From the NCBI GenBank assembly GCA_029168955.1, contig JAPDOI010001920.1, forward strand, positions 1-64,000: a DNA stretch of 64,000 nt, written 5' to 3'. Source of the DNA: Aplectana chamaeleonis. Taxonomy: Eukaryota; Nematoda; Chromadorea; Rhabditida; Cosmocercidae. Shown one piece after another: positions 32,101 through 43,480 of this stretch. The position numbers and the translations under genes are program-made. The notes beneath the pieces were generated by a model. It worked only from the letters and a program-made list of their open reading frames with translations. It was not told where the DNA came from and searched no databases. The number at the start of each line of letters is the position of its first letter. The stretch's first letter is position 1.

Positions 32101-35100
32101 GGCCAATGCTCTCCTGGAAGAGAAAGTTTTCAGTCAACTGTGTTTTTCTTCTAATTGTCAGCAGCGTCGGCTACCTTGATCATGTCGACAGCTTCTTTCA
32201 GTTGCTTGGTGACTGCTTGTCCCTTCAGCGACTCAACGTTGAACGAGTTCGCAGGCGCTGAAAAGCTTTGGTCCACTAAAGGTGGCCATGAGGAGAAAAC
32301 GTTGTGTACCTGGGTAAATGATAAAGGCCACGACAGTGACACCCATGTGACGAGGGTCAGTTGTGGTTTGGAGATAGTGATTGAGTCGAGCCAGGGACTC
32401 AATAAACAAATCACCTCCCTTGTTCGAAAACTCGTACCTGCAGAAACACTTTTCCTTCAAAGCCCAAGATACCCAGACAATTCAGATTTTATGCTTGTAT
32501 TGGAGAGAATCATTGCTGATCACAACGATATCTCTGGAATCGTTCAAAGACCACCACAAAGGGGGTTATGACCCCTAGAATATCTTTATATTTTTAGAGA
32601 CAGAATTCGGCGGATAAGTTGTCTCAGGCCTGTATTTCTCTTCATTCGAAGTCGCTGCGTGAGAGCGAACCAGAATGATGAGACAAGTCGGCTGGGAAGG
32701 AAAATCGAAGATGCGGTTGAAATTCATCCGCCTATCTGGCCCCTCTAGAGTTCGAAAATCAAGAAAAGTGGTGTGGCTCGCGCTGGTGACCGAGGGGGTT
32801 GGTTATATCTCGCTTATTCGGTGAAATTGAGATCTAGCCTTTGGTAAGTGTTATACAGTAGAAGTCTATTTCCAATCCCATGAAAATCACGGAATTGATG
32901 TCCGAGTGTGTACTGTGCATCTGAGAGTATATTGATTCAATTAGGCTCTCCTAACGGGAAGAAGTGATATCTGAGCAGCACAGATGTGAAATAAGGAAAT
33001 AGTCCAGTCAATCTCACCTTCCGGCAGTGAACATGTACAGAGTCTTGTCGAGATCGAAGTCCAAATGTCCGTGAAAATGTCCGCGAATGAAATTGTTAAT
33101 TTTTTCTTTGGCTACAGAGTGCAAATTCTGAAATAGTAAAAGCATTAGTAAAAACTTAATTGTTCTGAAGAAGCAAAATGTACGCTGTTCACCTGGAACT
33201 CATGCAGGGCTGCAAACTTCACGACATTCAACCCATTCGGAGTGAGAATATCAGGCTTTCTGTCTAGGAGGTGCTCGGCCTCCAAACCAGTGATCTCAGA
33301 AACTGTAGTGAAAATATGGGCAGAGTGGACGGCAGCTCTTTCCAAACAGTACTGGTGGTAGATCTGTAACAAGAAAAAAAATCAACCAAAAATGCATGAC
33401 CATGTGATAAGGCTGCTCAGATTTTTAGAAAATCATCGTACATACATAGGAAGGCCTGAAGGAGCTAGTGCCAACACTGGAGGGAGAGTCGAAGGAAAAT
33501 TCGCCACCCATGTCAAAATTTCGCTCACAAAGAGTGTCGAGCTCCTGGGCAAAATCAGATAACGCTTCACACCACACCCGCCCGCTTTGAAATTTATGAA
33601 AATTCTATTCGAAGATAACGCCCCTTTCCATCCCATTATCGGACACAGTTCCACTCTCCCAAATTTTCATATCTATGTGCACTCTGAGAAAAAAGAATGT
33701 TACTTTTGTTTCTTGTACCTCTGTGAAGGGACCACTTTCTGTCGGAGCATTCTCTGAAAAGGGGAAGTCCCAGTCCAGTTTAACCCTAGCACACTTGAAT
33801 CGCCCTGGTTTTCTTGACCTGATGGTGGAAGGGAGCCGAATGAAGTTAAAATCATAGTCATTTTGAATACTTCAAACCTTCACGTTCAGGTGTTTTAGCA
33901 TAGCAAAGTTAGCGTAACCCTGAATGAAGTTAGAGGAAGGTAACCTTCTAGAGAAACAAATTTCTAGCCCGAATCGCTGGGAATCGCTTCAGGTTTTTGC
34001 AAACATAATTTACTTGCGTCCTCGAAAAAAAAACATTCAAACCTCACGCGCGGCGGGCGCGGTGGTCGCGTCTGCCGGCCCGCTAATCAATTCAGGCCAA
34101 GAGAAGAGAGCAGCTGACCACCCATGCTGCTGGTCAGCTGTTTTTCTTTGAGAATGCAAGCCACGGATCTAACTGTATCGGTTTTGCCCGCAATCCCCTT
34201 ACGGATAGGAGCACTGGTAGAGCTTAGAGCGGCACAAAAGTATTTCACGAAATGTTTCTCACGATAATCTACAAAGTGAATCCTAGCTGTGTGTGTGCTT
34301 CGCACAAAAGTTCAGAAATAAACGGCGAAAAATTCAGGTGCTTCTCCTCCTTTGCAATGTAGCGAAATTTCCCCCAAAAAAAAATCACCTCTTTGTAATG
34401 AAGCGGAAGTAAAGTCTATCCGAACGAAACTGTCCGCCCACGCGGTAGGCGTGCGTGTCGAACCACCGTAGTATGAGCATTTCAGGACAAACTTTTCTAC
34501 TGCTGCAGACAGCCGGCTGGGATACCGTTCACTATTCGTCTAAGACTCCCGTTAATCAATTCGCAAGTCCAAGAAAAGCCTTTGCGACGGCCGTTCGACA
34601 TGAAGGCCAACCGCGTGGGCGGATAGTCTAATTCGGACAGACTTTACGTAGCTCAACATAATCAGCATCAGTGTCTCTTTTTTCAGAGTTTTCGACCCAG
34701 TAGAAAGGACAAACCGAGTGAACCCGAACCAGCGACTGATTTCTGGGCTTCTAAGCTGGCTGCACAAGCTGATATGATAAGCAGAACCGGAAAAAAGATT
34801 AACCAGATATAATCGACTATATGCTCGTAGATCTTAAATCGAAAAATATGTCAACAATATATGCATCGTTGAAGAACTGAACAGAATATTACAACACAGC
34901 CTTGAGAAGTAAACTCTGAAAGTTGGAGAGAAAGCCGTGAAAATTGGGCAAGAGCTGTTCCGCTCACTAAACTTCGTTTGTCTCATTTTTCCCAGTCCTG
35001 AAGTTCACAACTGACAGTACCATTTTTTTTTCGAATGCGCGCGCCTCTTTTTCACACTTTTCGTACTCAAACGAATCAGGCTCGAATATTTCCAATTGAT

Positions 35101-38100
35101 TGACGTATAAATTGCGCTTTAGTTTCATGGCAAAATTTGTTCGAATTCGACACACTACTACAGAAGCACCATAAAAAATACTCGCTCGTCGTTTTCCAGC
35201 CTCCTCGTCCAGATTGAATGAGCCAAGGTTGTTGTAAAAGTCGCACCCTCCTGCGCACAGATGTCTGCCCAAAAGGGTCGCATGCGTCGTGTAAACCGTT
35301 GCAATGTCCAGCTTCCAGAGACGGGACATCAACAGACCAACACCTATAACAGCGCATAGATGAATTGAAGAGAGCGGAAAAGAGATTCGAAAGCACCGCT
35401 AACCAGCTTGCCATTCGTGAAAGTGAGCGACGACCAAAGGCTGATAATCTGTGATCGCCTCCCTGAAATTCTTCAGGAATACTGCCACCATAAATCCGAA
35501 AATCACGGCATCATTGGACTCGATGTCCTCATGTGGGATGCCAATCTTGCACCTGGAATAGCAATTTGGGGGCACTTTAGAAGTGAAGTAATGGTTCGTT
35601 TCTACCTGTCAAACAACTCTTGCTTCCACTCATCCATCTTCGCCGCGCCTGATCCTAGATCAAACAAGATCACTTTGGGGTAGCCATCGATAAGCCAACG
35701 ACCATACATGCACTGGAATTAATAGGTTTGCATATAGGTTGAGAGTGTTTTTGGTAACTACGAAGCTTTACTTAGAGATCATGGTACAACGTATTTCATT
35801 ACATCCGGCGAACATCGTTAGCGACGACTCATATTCATATTTTAAGCAGCATTCGAGCTCAGCGTGGAGAATCATAGGAAAAAAGAGATCTCTCGATTCT
35901 GATTACGACTATCTCCTCAGATTCCCAATTTGACTATCATCATGAACATAGTTCCAACAAAAAAGAACAAAAAAACGTTTTTGCGACATGCTTATAAATC
36001 TTACAAGAAATGGCTATAGATCCATCAGAAATACCACCAGAAATAGCTGAACCCCAAGACAGCAGCTTTTTGAGAGCCGTATTTCAACAATAGTAACGAG
36101 TTTGATAGCACGATACTGAGGGCTCAATGGACATTTCAGTGATTCTTTCAGTGGAAAATGATTGATGTTTTTTGGTCGAGGAAGCACCGCCCAGAAGTCC
36201 GAATTTCAAGGTCGTAGATGCGATTGGTCGTACACACCTAAAGCAGTGTTTTTCTCAGTAAAAATGTTTATGTGCTCCTACCAAAGGATTCCTAAGTTTT
36301 GATCCTGCAATAAAATTACCCAGAACATGCTGCTCATTAGAGCACATGCCATTGCGATGGGGTCTTTCCATGCGAGTAGCAACTCGGGTTGAATGCATGA
36401 CTGGTACTAATTGAATGCCGTGAAATTATCAATAGTGAAGAGGAAAGAGTCAGTACCTTGAACCCGTTGTCGTGCAGTCGTTTAATAGCGACCCTAATCG
36501 TCCTGTAATGAAAATTATGCCACTAAATTGACAGTGCATGTGGATTACCTTTGAATAGTACCTGTTTTCCGGCTCGACTCTCTCCACTTCTAATCGCCAT
36601 TTATCGTCCTTCATCGGACCAAACAAACAGTACTGATCACCTGTAGAGGATCAACACGTAAAGTTCAACACGATTCTAATTTGGAAGCAACGGTGAAACA
36701 AATGTACCTAACTCTTCAAAACTGACTTGCGCTTTACTCCTCAGCACCGTATAGATTCCACCAACCTGAAAACAGAACACGTTTCTCTACGAATGGATGT
36801 ATGTTCCATTCAATTAGGAAGCCGCGACGCTGCTTGGCGGGAAAACGAAAGAAACATGGCTATTGATCGAATGATTCCGCGCGCAGTACCTAGGTGTGGC
36901 CTGCTAATCGAATACTCCAAATATATGTGTTTTCTCTTATATTTACAATATATGCGACATCTACAAAGTCAATAGTGGTAAGCTGATGCAAATTTTTGCG
37001 CAAAGCACACCAAGATAGTTAAATCTATTGCCACTTTGATATCAGAAAACACCTGATGAGCAGATGCGTTTTTCTAGATCGAGCTAAGAGTCAAATGTTA
37101 CAAAAACAAGATGCATACATATATCGTCACGCAACTGCGGGGTTCAACTCAAGGACAAAGCGATTTGCGGCGCAACAAGAGTACGTTTTGCTCAAGGCTG
37201 TCTCTGAGAAAACTCGCCGCGAATCTCCCGCAAACCTGCCGAGTCGTAGCCTATCAGGCGCCGACTCGGCAGGTTCTAGGCGCCGACTCGGCAGGTTCAA
37301 GGTGCCAACTAAATATTGCTTATACTTTTTTTTTATTTGCTTCCCCTAATTTCATGCTTCCCCGCTGGCAAGCTTGTCAGCTGCAAAAATTTGGGAACGG
37401 ATACAAAGCCCCTCTATCGTTTCTTACTCACCTCACATAAAGGAGGCAATCCGGTTCCAAGGCACGTCAATCTAAGACAGGGGCGCCCGTGTGAACTTGT
37501 TCTGACCAATTGTCTGTCCACCCAGCACAGAGGCGTATCGTAGGCCGCGCGGGTTCGATCAGTCGTTCAGAACAGTTTTGTGGTGTAGGTGATCCAATGG
37601 AAAAAATTGCGCTTCGCCACATTGCTGCGGTAAAAATCTATCGGAAAACTATGTTCTACCAGGTTGTTCAATAAGTTTTGTCGTTCAACAAGATAAACAC
37701 AATTTTATGGTTCAAAATACACTTTATTATTCAGTGTAATCTCCCTGAACATTAATACACTTTAAAAAAATCCAAGTCTCATCCATAGTGATGAATCGAC
37801 GCACAAAATTATTTTTATCCTTTCAAAACGCTCCAAATGTTGCTGAGAAAGTCGCATTGGAATGTGTTTTGTTCCATTGTTAGCGAATGCGGCACCCATC
37901 GCGCACACAGCTTTCCAAAACCCAAAATTTCACTCAAAATATGGCTCACACTGCCTAATGAGATGTATAAAGTCTCTACTAAATTTCTCTCAGTCATTCG
38001 ACGATCTTCCAAAACCATATCCTGTATTTTGGCTATGATTTTTGGTGTTGATGCGCTTTTTAGACGTCCTTCACGTGGATTGTCTTCAAGGCTTGTACGA

Positions 38101-41100
38101 CCACGTTTAAATTGCAAAAAATTGCACCGACTCATCGTTCACGCAAAAATACTAGACAAAAATCCAACCGAACTCAACCGAAATGGGAGATCGTGCAGGC
38201 TCCCTTGAAGCCTCGCAGTCAATCTCTGAACCATATTCGTAGTGTTAACTGTTCTTGCAAAAACCTTGTTTTATAAAAATGCACGAAATAAATTGTCTGC
38301 TTGAAAAAAATTTAGCAACCCATCTTCCTACTGTTCTAATTGTAGGTAGTTTGTAGGTGATCACTTTCAACATTCGTTCGTGAACTTCTTTTGGTGCTAC
38401 ACCTTCCAAAAATAAGAATTTTATCACTGTACGATATTCAATTTTTTCCATTGCTGTGGCCACGAAATAGTTGGAAACAAAGAATGAATTGACAGATTGA
38501 AATGAAACCACATACTTTCATATGAAGAGTGTACCAACAAAACAAAAAAAATTAGGGCTAGTAGCAACGCCCTCTCCTATCGAACGACAAAACTTATTGA
38601 AAAACCTGGTACGTTGAGGCATGTTCTTTAGAAGGTGCAAAAACTATGAACGCAGAATTTTTTCATCATCCTTCATCATCATCATCAGCAGAACATCATC
38701 TTCCCACAACATTTGCACCTTCATAGCATTTGTACCACCTTCATTTGTACCATATATTTCACCCTATAATTTCTAATTTCATCGTTTTCACACCTTCTAA
38801 GGAACATACAACAACGTAAAAAATAGCTTTCCGATAGATTTCACCAAACAAGGCCATTGTTGTACTCTGCCACAGCCCTGTCGCGGTCGCAGACCTGAGC
38901 GACGTCGCAGTCTTTGAAAGCCAGTTGTGCTGTGCCATACATCAATCCTGCGACGCGACCGGAAAAGCGTTCCTGCGACAGCTCTTTTCATGGTGATAGT
39001 GTGGGTCCCGACACGATTCGTAGATGAGCGAGCCTGTCGCGGTCGCAGACTGGAGGTATAAGGCCGCAGTTATACACCAGCGGAATGAAAACGTCCCGCG
39101 ATGACATTGCCGCCGCTTGCCGCGTGTATCAGGGACCCGTCTGCAATGTTGCGTCTTAGACGTCTTTGACGCAATACTGCGGACCTAAAATTCCCGGGCG
39201 TCTCAATTGGATTTTATCCATATTTCACGCTTCTAACACTTGTTTACATCAAAAAGTCACTAGAGATCCATTGCTCCTGTCATAGCAGTTCTCGTTATGT
39301 CGCTTTGGGGGTATTTTGACAAGTTTAGATCTGAAAAATAATCAGCTGATGGAAATTGGCAAATTTCCAACCGGGTAGGTCCCGCGAGGATACAGTATAC
39401 AGTGCCGTGTATAACTGCTTGGCGCGTGCTTCCTGTGCGTTTTCCTGGGACAACTCTTCCTTTTGGCATGCCTTAGCACACTTAGGACGCACATAAGTGG
39501 TAGTTGTCTTGCTATTTCCGCAGCGTCCCGCTGGGGTATAGCTACGGCCTAACAATGGCCCAATGCGGCAAAGCACAATTTTGAAGGTCGCCGTTATTTA
39601 TGATGTGTCGTCTGCAGTGGCGCAAGCAGAACACCATAATTGATGCCGGATGTCAGGCGTAGATTTAGCCGCTTGTCGAGACGTTAAAGTGAGATAACTA
39701 AATAACCGAACACAGAGAAAGGTAAAGGAGAAAACAAGCACCTTTGCAGAAAAAAAAATTGGTGGAGTGAGGCATATATTGTAGGATTTCAACTGGTGAA
39801 GTGAAGCGGTTATCATCAATGTTATCAGGATTTCACGGAACATGTAAAACCACTATTGACGATTTGGGCTCAATAAGATCTTGAATAATAACCCAGTTCA
39901 AATGGGGTCGCGGCAGATAAGCGGCAGGTTTGCGGCAGGTTCGCGGCAGAGAGTAACATCGCGGCAGGTTGGCGGCAGATACGCGGCAGGCTCGCACCAG
40001 CTCCAGAGTTAATACTAAAAGAACATCGCGGTGCCGAGGTGTTCGCGGCAGGTTCGAGGTTCGCGGTAGGTTTTCGGCAGATTCGCGGCAGGCACGAGGT
40101 TCGCGGTAGGTTCACGGCTCGTTCGCGGCGAGTTTTCTCAGAGGTGCGGAACTGTTCCGTTTCCGATTCCGTTTCCGTACTTCTGGTGTTTTCGAGCTAT
40201 TCCGTTCCGCTTCAGTTTCCGACTTTTTAGGCCCGGAAACGGAAGAAAATAGTGTTACACGGGTAATGGTAGTGGGTATAGGCAAGGGTGCTTTGAGGCA
40301 CCACGAGGGGCTGAAAAACACTTGCGACCTCTTCTGTTCAATCGAATATGTAAGCCTGGCTGAGACCCTCAGCAAAGTTCGAGTTTCTGAAATTAGAGGC
40401 AGATCAGAAGTGATTTTTCCTGTTGTCACCGGGTAGTTTTTTTCCTTACTTTCTGAATTTGTTCGTGCGGTATTTGCTCTGACAGGATTCAAAATAAAGG
40501 TTTAACAGAAAATCTAGAAAGTCATCGGTGAGAACCTGGAGGTTCACTTCTATCGCTCTTGGACACGCAAAGAGGCCGCCCTCTGCACCTAGTACAGCCT
40601 GGACTGCTTTCTGGAGGACATGCTGTACACTGTTTCAGAGGGGTCGCTACATATTCTAATTTTTGAAACTGCCTCTTTTATTTTTCTGGGGCCAAGATCC
40701 GAAATAGTGGAATGCCGTATAGTGATTTTATATAGTTTGAATAATTATTGATTTACTGACTGAAACCATAGGTTATCGAATGAGAATTGTAATGAAAGTG
40801 AGAATGAGACAACCCATAGTTTGGTGATCTCTCCCGTTTCTGTTTCCCAATTTCCGTTTCCGGCGTTTTTTTAGCCTTTTTTCTATAGTTTCCGTTTCCG
40901 AAAATCTTGAAAAAGATTTCGGCACAACCCTGGTGGTGCTGGAGTGGCACGTCATCCTGGGATGTTTCTGAAACGTTGATTCACGATCTGAACCCGTCAT
41001 CGATTATTTTATCACTAGTGAATCTGGCAGTTCTTTCTTCTATTGTGCTCATCGCGTGCTATCCTGCATATCACGTGTCCAACCAAACAATGCTCCTCTC

Positions 41101-41784
41101 AGTGAGATGGCAATTGGCCGCTCGATGCCCATTCTAAAAGGTGAGTGAGCTATGGTCACATTCTGAAGGCTCATTCTGGATGCTGTGGAAATTCCTTCTA
41201 TGGCCCACTACGACATAAACTTCCTCATTACGGAACGTTGGGAAGACGCTCTTCTTCCGAGCCTTATCAAGTTAGGACTCCCTGCTCCGAGCCGTGAAAA
41301 TGGTCGTACTTCACTAAAGGCAGCCCTGCTTAAAGGGGCAGTAGGATTTCGTTACCGTTTATAATACGTGCTGCTGGAAAAGCGACGTTGAACTGAAGTG
41401 AAAACTCGTCTCCAACCCTCAGTTGAAACGAAGGATGCGTTGACAGCACGCGCTGCTGGTATCCAAGGACTGAACTTGAGCGATCACTGGAGTGCAGCCT
41501 CAATTGTTCTATAATGCAGCCCCCGAGCTGCCTGAGTCTACCAAGTTTGTGAATGATCTCTGAGAGCTCCCTTTATACGTTGCTTTTAGGGCAAAGTTCA
41601 TGTAATGACATACCTTATTCGCTACTTCCCAGGCACATTCAAAAACGAAACGTCCTTCCTCTCTGGCAGTGATTCCTTCATCCAACGGCAGAACTTCCCG
41701 GTCCCTCAATTCCTCACCGGCCAAGGCTCGGGCCACTTTGGAATACGAGAGATTCCGCGGCATACCGCCATGTTGTGAGGCCAT
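29174..41784 (-). CDS. gsy-1: Glycogen synthase, 20 exons, 672 aa
   Basis: Coding exons, first to last: 41784-41614, 36765-36708, 36640-36562, 36502-36457, 35712-35606, 35552-35404, 35343-35186, 33363-33193, 33127-33018, 32437-32310, 32257-32175, 32113-32024, 31962-31882, 31790-31718, 31649-31550, 31491-31413, 29691-29597, 29534-29430, 29369-29297, 29236-29174. They sum to 2019 nt and stay in frame throughout. The enzyme (family GT3) adds glucose from UDP-glucose to glycogen in the cytosol. Visible landmarks: [20 protein letters not shown] near the N-terminus, [23 protein letters not shown], the [12 protein letters not shown] block, and [17 protein letters not shown] with catalytic-type E532 and E540; [11 protein letters not shown] at 600-610 is the glucose-6-phosphate-sensing arginine cluster. 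R10-N-L-S13 and RRPS663, followed by SSDEEDD, resemble the N- and C-terminal inhibitory phosphosites. The start at 41784 lies 8 nt behind an acceptor; a second ATG at 41763 would give 665 aa. Intron 1 (4848 bp) hosts a mariner and palindromes. Confidence 0.96.
30300..30620. other. GC-rich block in gsy-1 intron 16, origin unknown
   Basis: A 300-bp block with clearly higher G+C than the surrounding intron (CTCCGCCCCTCGGGGCTGCT, GGTTCAGGCGGCGTCACC). No splice sites and no tRNA or rRNA fold I can support. It may be another dispersed repeat whose sister copies lie outside this window. Confidence 0.35.
30943..31116. mobile_element. Fold-back MITE P, copy in gsy-1 intron 16
   Basis: AAATTCCGGTCCGCAGTTGC is mirrored by CAAGCGCGGACCGGAAATCC. 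The interior GCGACCTCGTGGTCTCAGCA matches the copy at 14083-14256 (CCGCGAGGTCCTGACA). Confidence 0.75.
33364..35185 (-). other. Probable GC-AG intron 7 of gsy-1
   Basis: Exon 7 must end at 35186 to keep frame with exon 8 (AGKRR|IYHQYC). The intron then begins GCGAGT instead of GT and ends TTGTTACAG. The nearby GT options (35181-35180 and further) either shift the frame or add residues foreign to the family. GC-AG introns are a minor, known class and are spliced by the normal machinery. A base change or sequencing error in this copy is the alternative. Confidence 0.75.
34410..34655. mobile_element. Fold-back in gsy-1 intron 7
   Basis: AGTAAAGTCTATCCGAACGA with CTGTCCGCCCACGCGGTAGG is mirrored by CCGCGTGGGCGGATAGTCTA and TCGGACAGACTTTACG. 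It sits inside the probable GC-AG intron. Further upstream at 34110-34141 is a short CAGCTGACC/GGTCAGCTG hairpin. Confidence 0.7.
37657..38611 (-). mobile_element. mariner element with both ends, rearranged transposase
   Basis: The terminal repeat ACCAGGTTGTTCAATAAGTT at the left is mirrored at the right (AACTTATTGAAAAACCTGGT, one mismatch) and TA flanks both sides (37657-37658, 38610-38611), as for mariner insertions. Read on the minus strand, the helix-turn-helix start (38451, [12 protein letters not shown] ... [12 protein letters not shown]) is separated by about 190 bp of foreign sequence from [10 protein letters not shown] ... [12 protein letters not shown]. The frame then reaches the MDETW box near 37790, with the first catalytic aspartate, and jumps directly to the C-terminal CINVQG. 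The catalytic core with the second and third aspartates is deleted, so the element could move only with help from another copy. It lies in gsy-1 intron 1, same orientation as the gene. Confidence 0.9.
38870..39060. mobile_element. Palindromic repeat with CCTGTCGCGGTCGCAGAC
   Basis: CCTGTCGCGGTCGCAGACCT (38879) recurs directly at 39030, and a diverged inverse (CCTGCGACGCGACCGGAAAA) lies at 38948. This suggests a MITE with an adjoining partial copy. Confidence 0.55.
39058..39555. mobile_element. Fold-back MITE with AGGCCGCAGTTATACACC ends
   Basis: AAGGCCGCAGTTATACACCA with GCGG at the left is mirrored by CCGCTGGGGTATAGCTACGG CCT at the right, 498 bp apart; inner stems CGTCTTAGACG-like and GTATACAGTGCCGTGTATAA are visible. 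Confidence 0.65.
39905..40135. repeat. Degenerate GCGGCAGGTT short tandem array
   Basis: About fifteen imperfect copies of TCGCGGCAGGT/TTGCGGCAG in 230 bp, interrupted once by a non-repeat stretch (39995-40030). The encoded minus-strand peptide is low complexity. It may be the subterminal region of the element at 37202-40146. Confidence 0.7.
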
Positions 41785-41792
41785 ATCGGCAC
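41785..41792 (-). promoter_or_regulatory. Likely spliced-leader acceptor of gsy-1
   Basis: On the coding strand TATATTCAG ends at 41793, only 8 nt before the first ATG (41784). A 3' splice site right before the start codon with no upstream exon is the usual sign of spliced-leader trans-splicing in nematodes. I cannot exclude a non-coding cis exon further upstream. Confidence 0.6.
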
Positions 41793-43299
41793 CTGAATAT
41801 ACAAGGGAATAAGGTAAAAGAAGAATTCCAGCAAAAGTCACCCTAATAATATAAACATGTGAGCGTGCAGAGTGACGAGTAAACGACAAGATACTTTTTT
41901 TCAGTAAGCGATTCTTGATACGATAGGGATACTGGTAGAGGAATATTGGCTTTACGTAGATTAGGAGAACATCACAGGGTTCAATGCAGGGAGTGCGGGT
42001 GGTGAAACACCATGAACGCATCAATTTCGTTGAGCAGAATACGCGCTATTGGAAAAGTGCAGAATCAGGAAGGCCACTCAGTTGCTTCTGAACATTCCAC
42101 ATAGAACGCTGGATAAAGTTAGGGGTGGGGTGTGAACTAGAAGTCCTGAAAAAGACGAAGTTTAGAAAAAATATCATACAGGATTCAAAACAAAAAAGCT
42201 GCGAAATCGACGGAATCTTAGTTGTGTTCCATAAAGAACACCGTAAGTTTTCTCCAAAGGGGTGAGATGATTGGCTTCTTTTTGCCTATGACCTATTTGA
42301 AGAGAATTCGATTCTCGCACTTGACAAGTGATACACTGTCCACTTAAGAATTACAGGAGAATCGTGCTTTCAAGAGCTTGCACCGGATGGAGTGAGGACT
42401 GAAAGCGCCATTGAGCAGACACAGTGTTCTATAGAGGTGACGAACACTGAATAGGGAGAATGAAACCATCCCAGGAGCCCCTCCTTACAGTCTGTGTAGC
42501 CCTGCGAAAAGGCAGGACTTTTTCGTCACAAAACGTTCGGTTCTTTGCTAAAATTTCTGCTGTCAGAGAATGACCAACTCTCCGCAAAAAAGAAATCTCT
42601 GCGATCATCTTGTACACCTACAGTGCTGGGCAGATATTTTTCGCAAAAGATACGGCGTTTTACGGCTTTGGCACATAGCGCTGCGTCGCCATAACGCTTA
42701 AAAGTGGCCCAATTTCCGTTCTGAAAGCATTTTTTGATTGATTTCAACGAATACCACACAATAGTATTACAAAGTGATAGATTCAACTGCAGACGAGTAT
42801 CGAAAGTAGCATATTTCCACCTCAGATTAATATTTCCTCGAAAATCGAGTCCGTCAGTTTCGAAGTGAGTTATGGCGATACGACACTTTCTGCTCTCAAA
42901 AAACGCCGCAAAACGCCGAGGTTGCAAAGAAGTTTGCTCGGTATTGTAATCATCCTGTCAGCTGCAGAAGAAGAACAATAATTTAGGCTATTTTTAAAAA
43001 GCAATTGAAGAACATAAGGAGAGAAAATCGCTTGTGGAAACGACTCTGTCTGCTCTATTTACTTCGAACCTTTTCCGAAGGACGAATTCACACATTTGGA
43101 GTCCGATCCGGCTCCAAGACGAACAATTTCCTTGGCGAAATTATTTCTACAAAGCTTATCTTGAGCAGCTTTAACCGGGTACTTCGTTCCCAAAGTAGCG
43201 CTTCAATGGCAAGTTTCCGTAAAATTTTGACGCTACCGAAATTCAGGTTGAGAATGTAGAATGGGCTAGCCTAGCTGAACACAGTCATAACGTTTCAAA
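41793..43299. other. Region upstream of gsy-1, no gene recognised
   Basis: Presumably contains the gsy-1 promoter. I see no TATA box or other decisive element. An AACGCCGCAAAACGCCG-type motif near 42900 recurs at 44340 and 55780. Confidence 0.4.
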
Positions 43300-43480
43300 A
43301 ATTCTGAGTCCATACTTGTGGAGAAAACAACCTCGAAGTCAGGGAATACGGTATTCACAGCATGGTAACCATTGCCGGAATGACCAATATCTACACTGCA
43401 GTGTTGAGGAATGCGCGGACGATGAATTAAAAATGGACCATGGACACACTTTTCTGACACAGTGGTTGACGAAAAAGGAT
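43300..43480 (-). repeat. Dispersed repeat, inverted partner of 2110-2275
   Basis: Read on the minus strand it gives GTCAACCACTGTGTCAGAAA, ATATTGGTCATTCCGG and CCATGCTGTGAATACCGTAT, parallel to 2110-2275. One minus-strand frame stays open across both copies (HRPRIPQHC against HRPHIPQNC type), hinting at an ancient coding sequence. Confidence 0.6.

Larger units (their letters stand above)
37202..40146. mobile_element. Element with CTCTGAGAAAACTCGCCGCG ends
   Basis: TCTCTGAGAAAACTCGCCGC near 37202 is the exact inverse of the sequence at 40124-40146 (TTCGCGGCGAGTTTTCTCAG AG). Inside both ends lies GCGGCAGGTT-type sequence: a short inverted stretch at 37225-37305 and an array at 39905-40135. The mariner and two palindromes (38870-39555) lie between them. 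It may be one transposon colonised by others, or two solo ends in opposite orientation. Confidence 0.5.

Noticed and set aside
37540..37560. GGGTTCGATC, a B-box-like sequence
   Set aside because: No matching A-box or cloverleaf around it, so it is not a tRNA gene.
40907..41137. Hydrophobic + strand frame ([23 protein letters not shown] part)
   Set aside because: A membrane-segment look alone is weak; it starts in a TTCCG-rich repeat, lies inside gsy-1 intron 1 and has no supporting exons.
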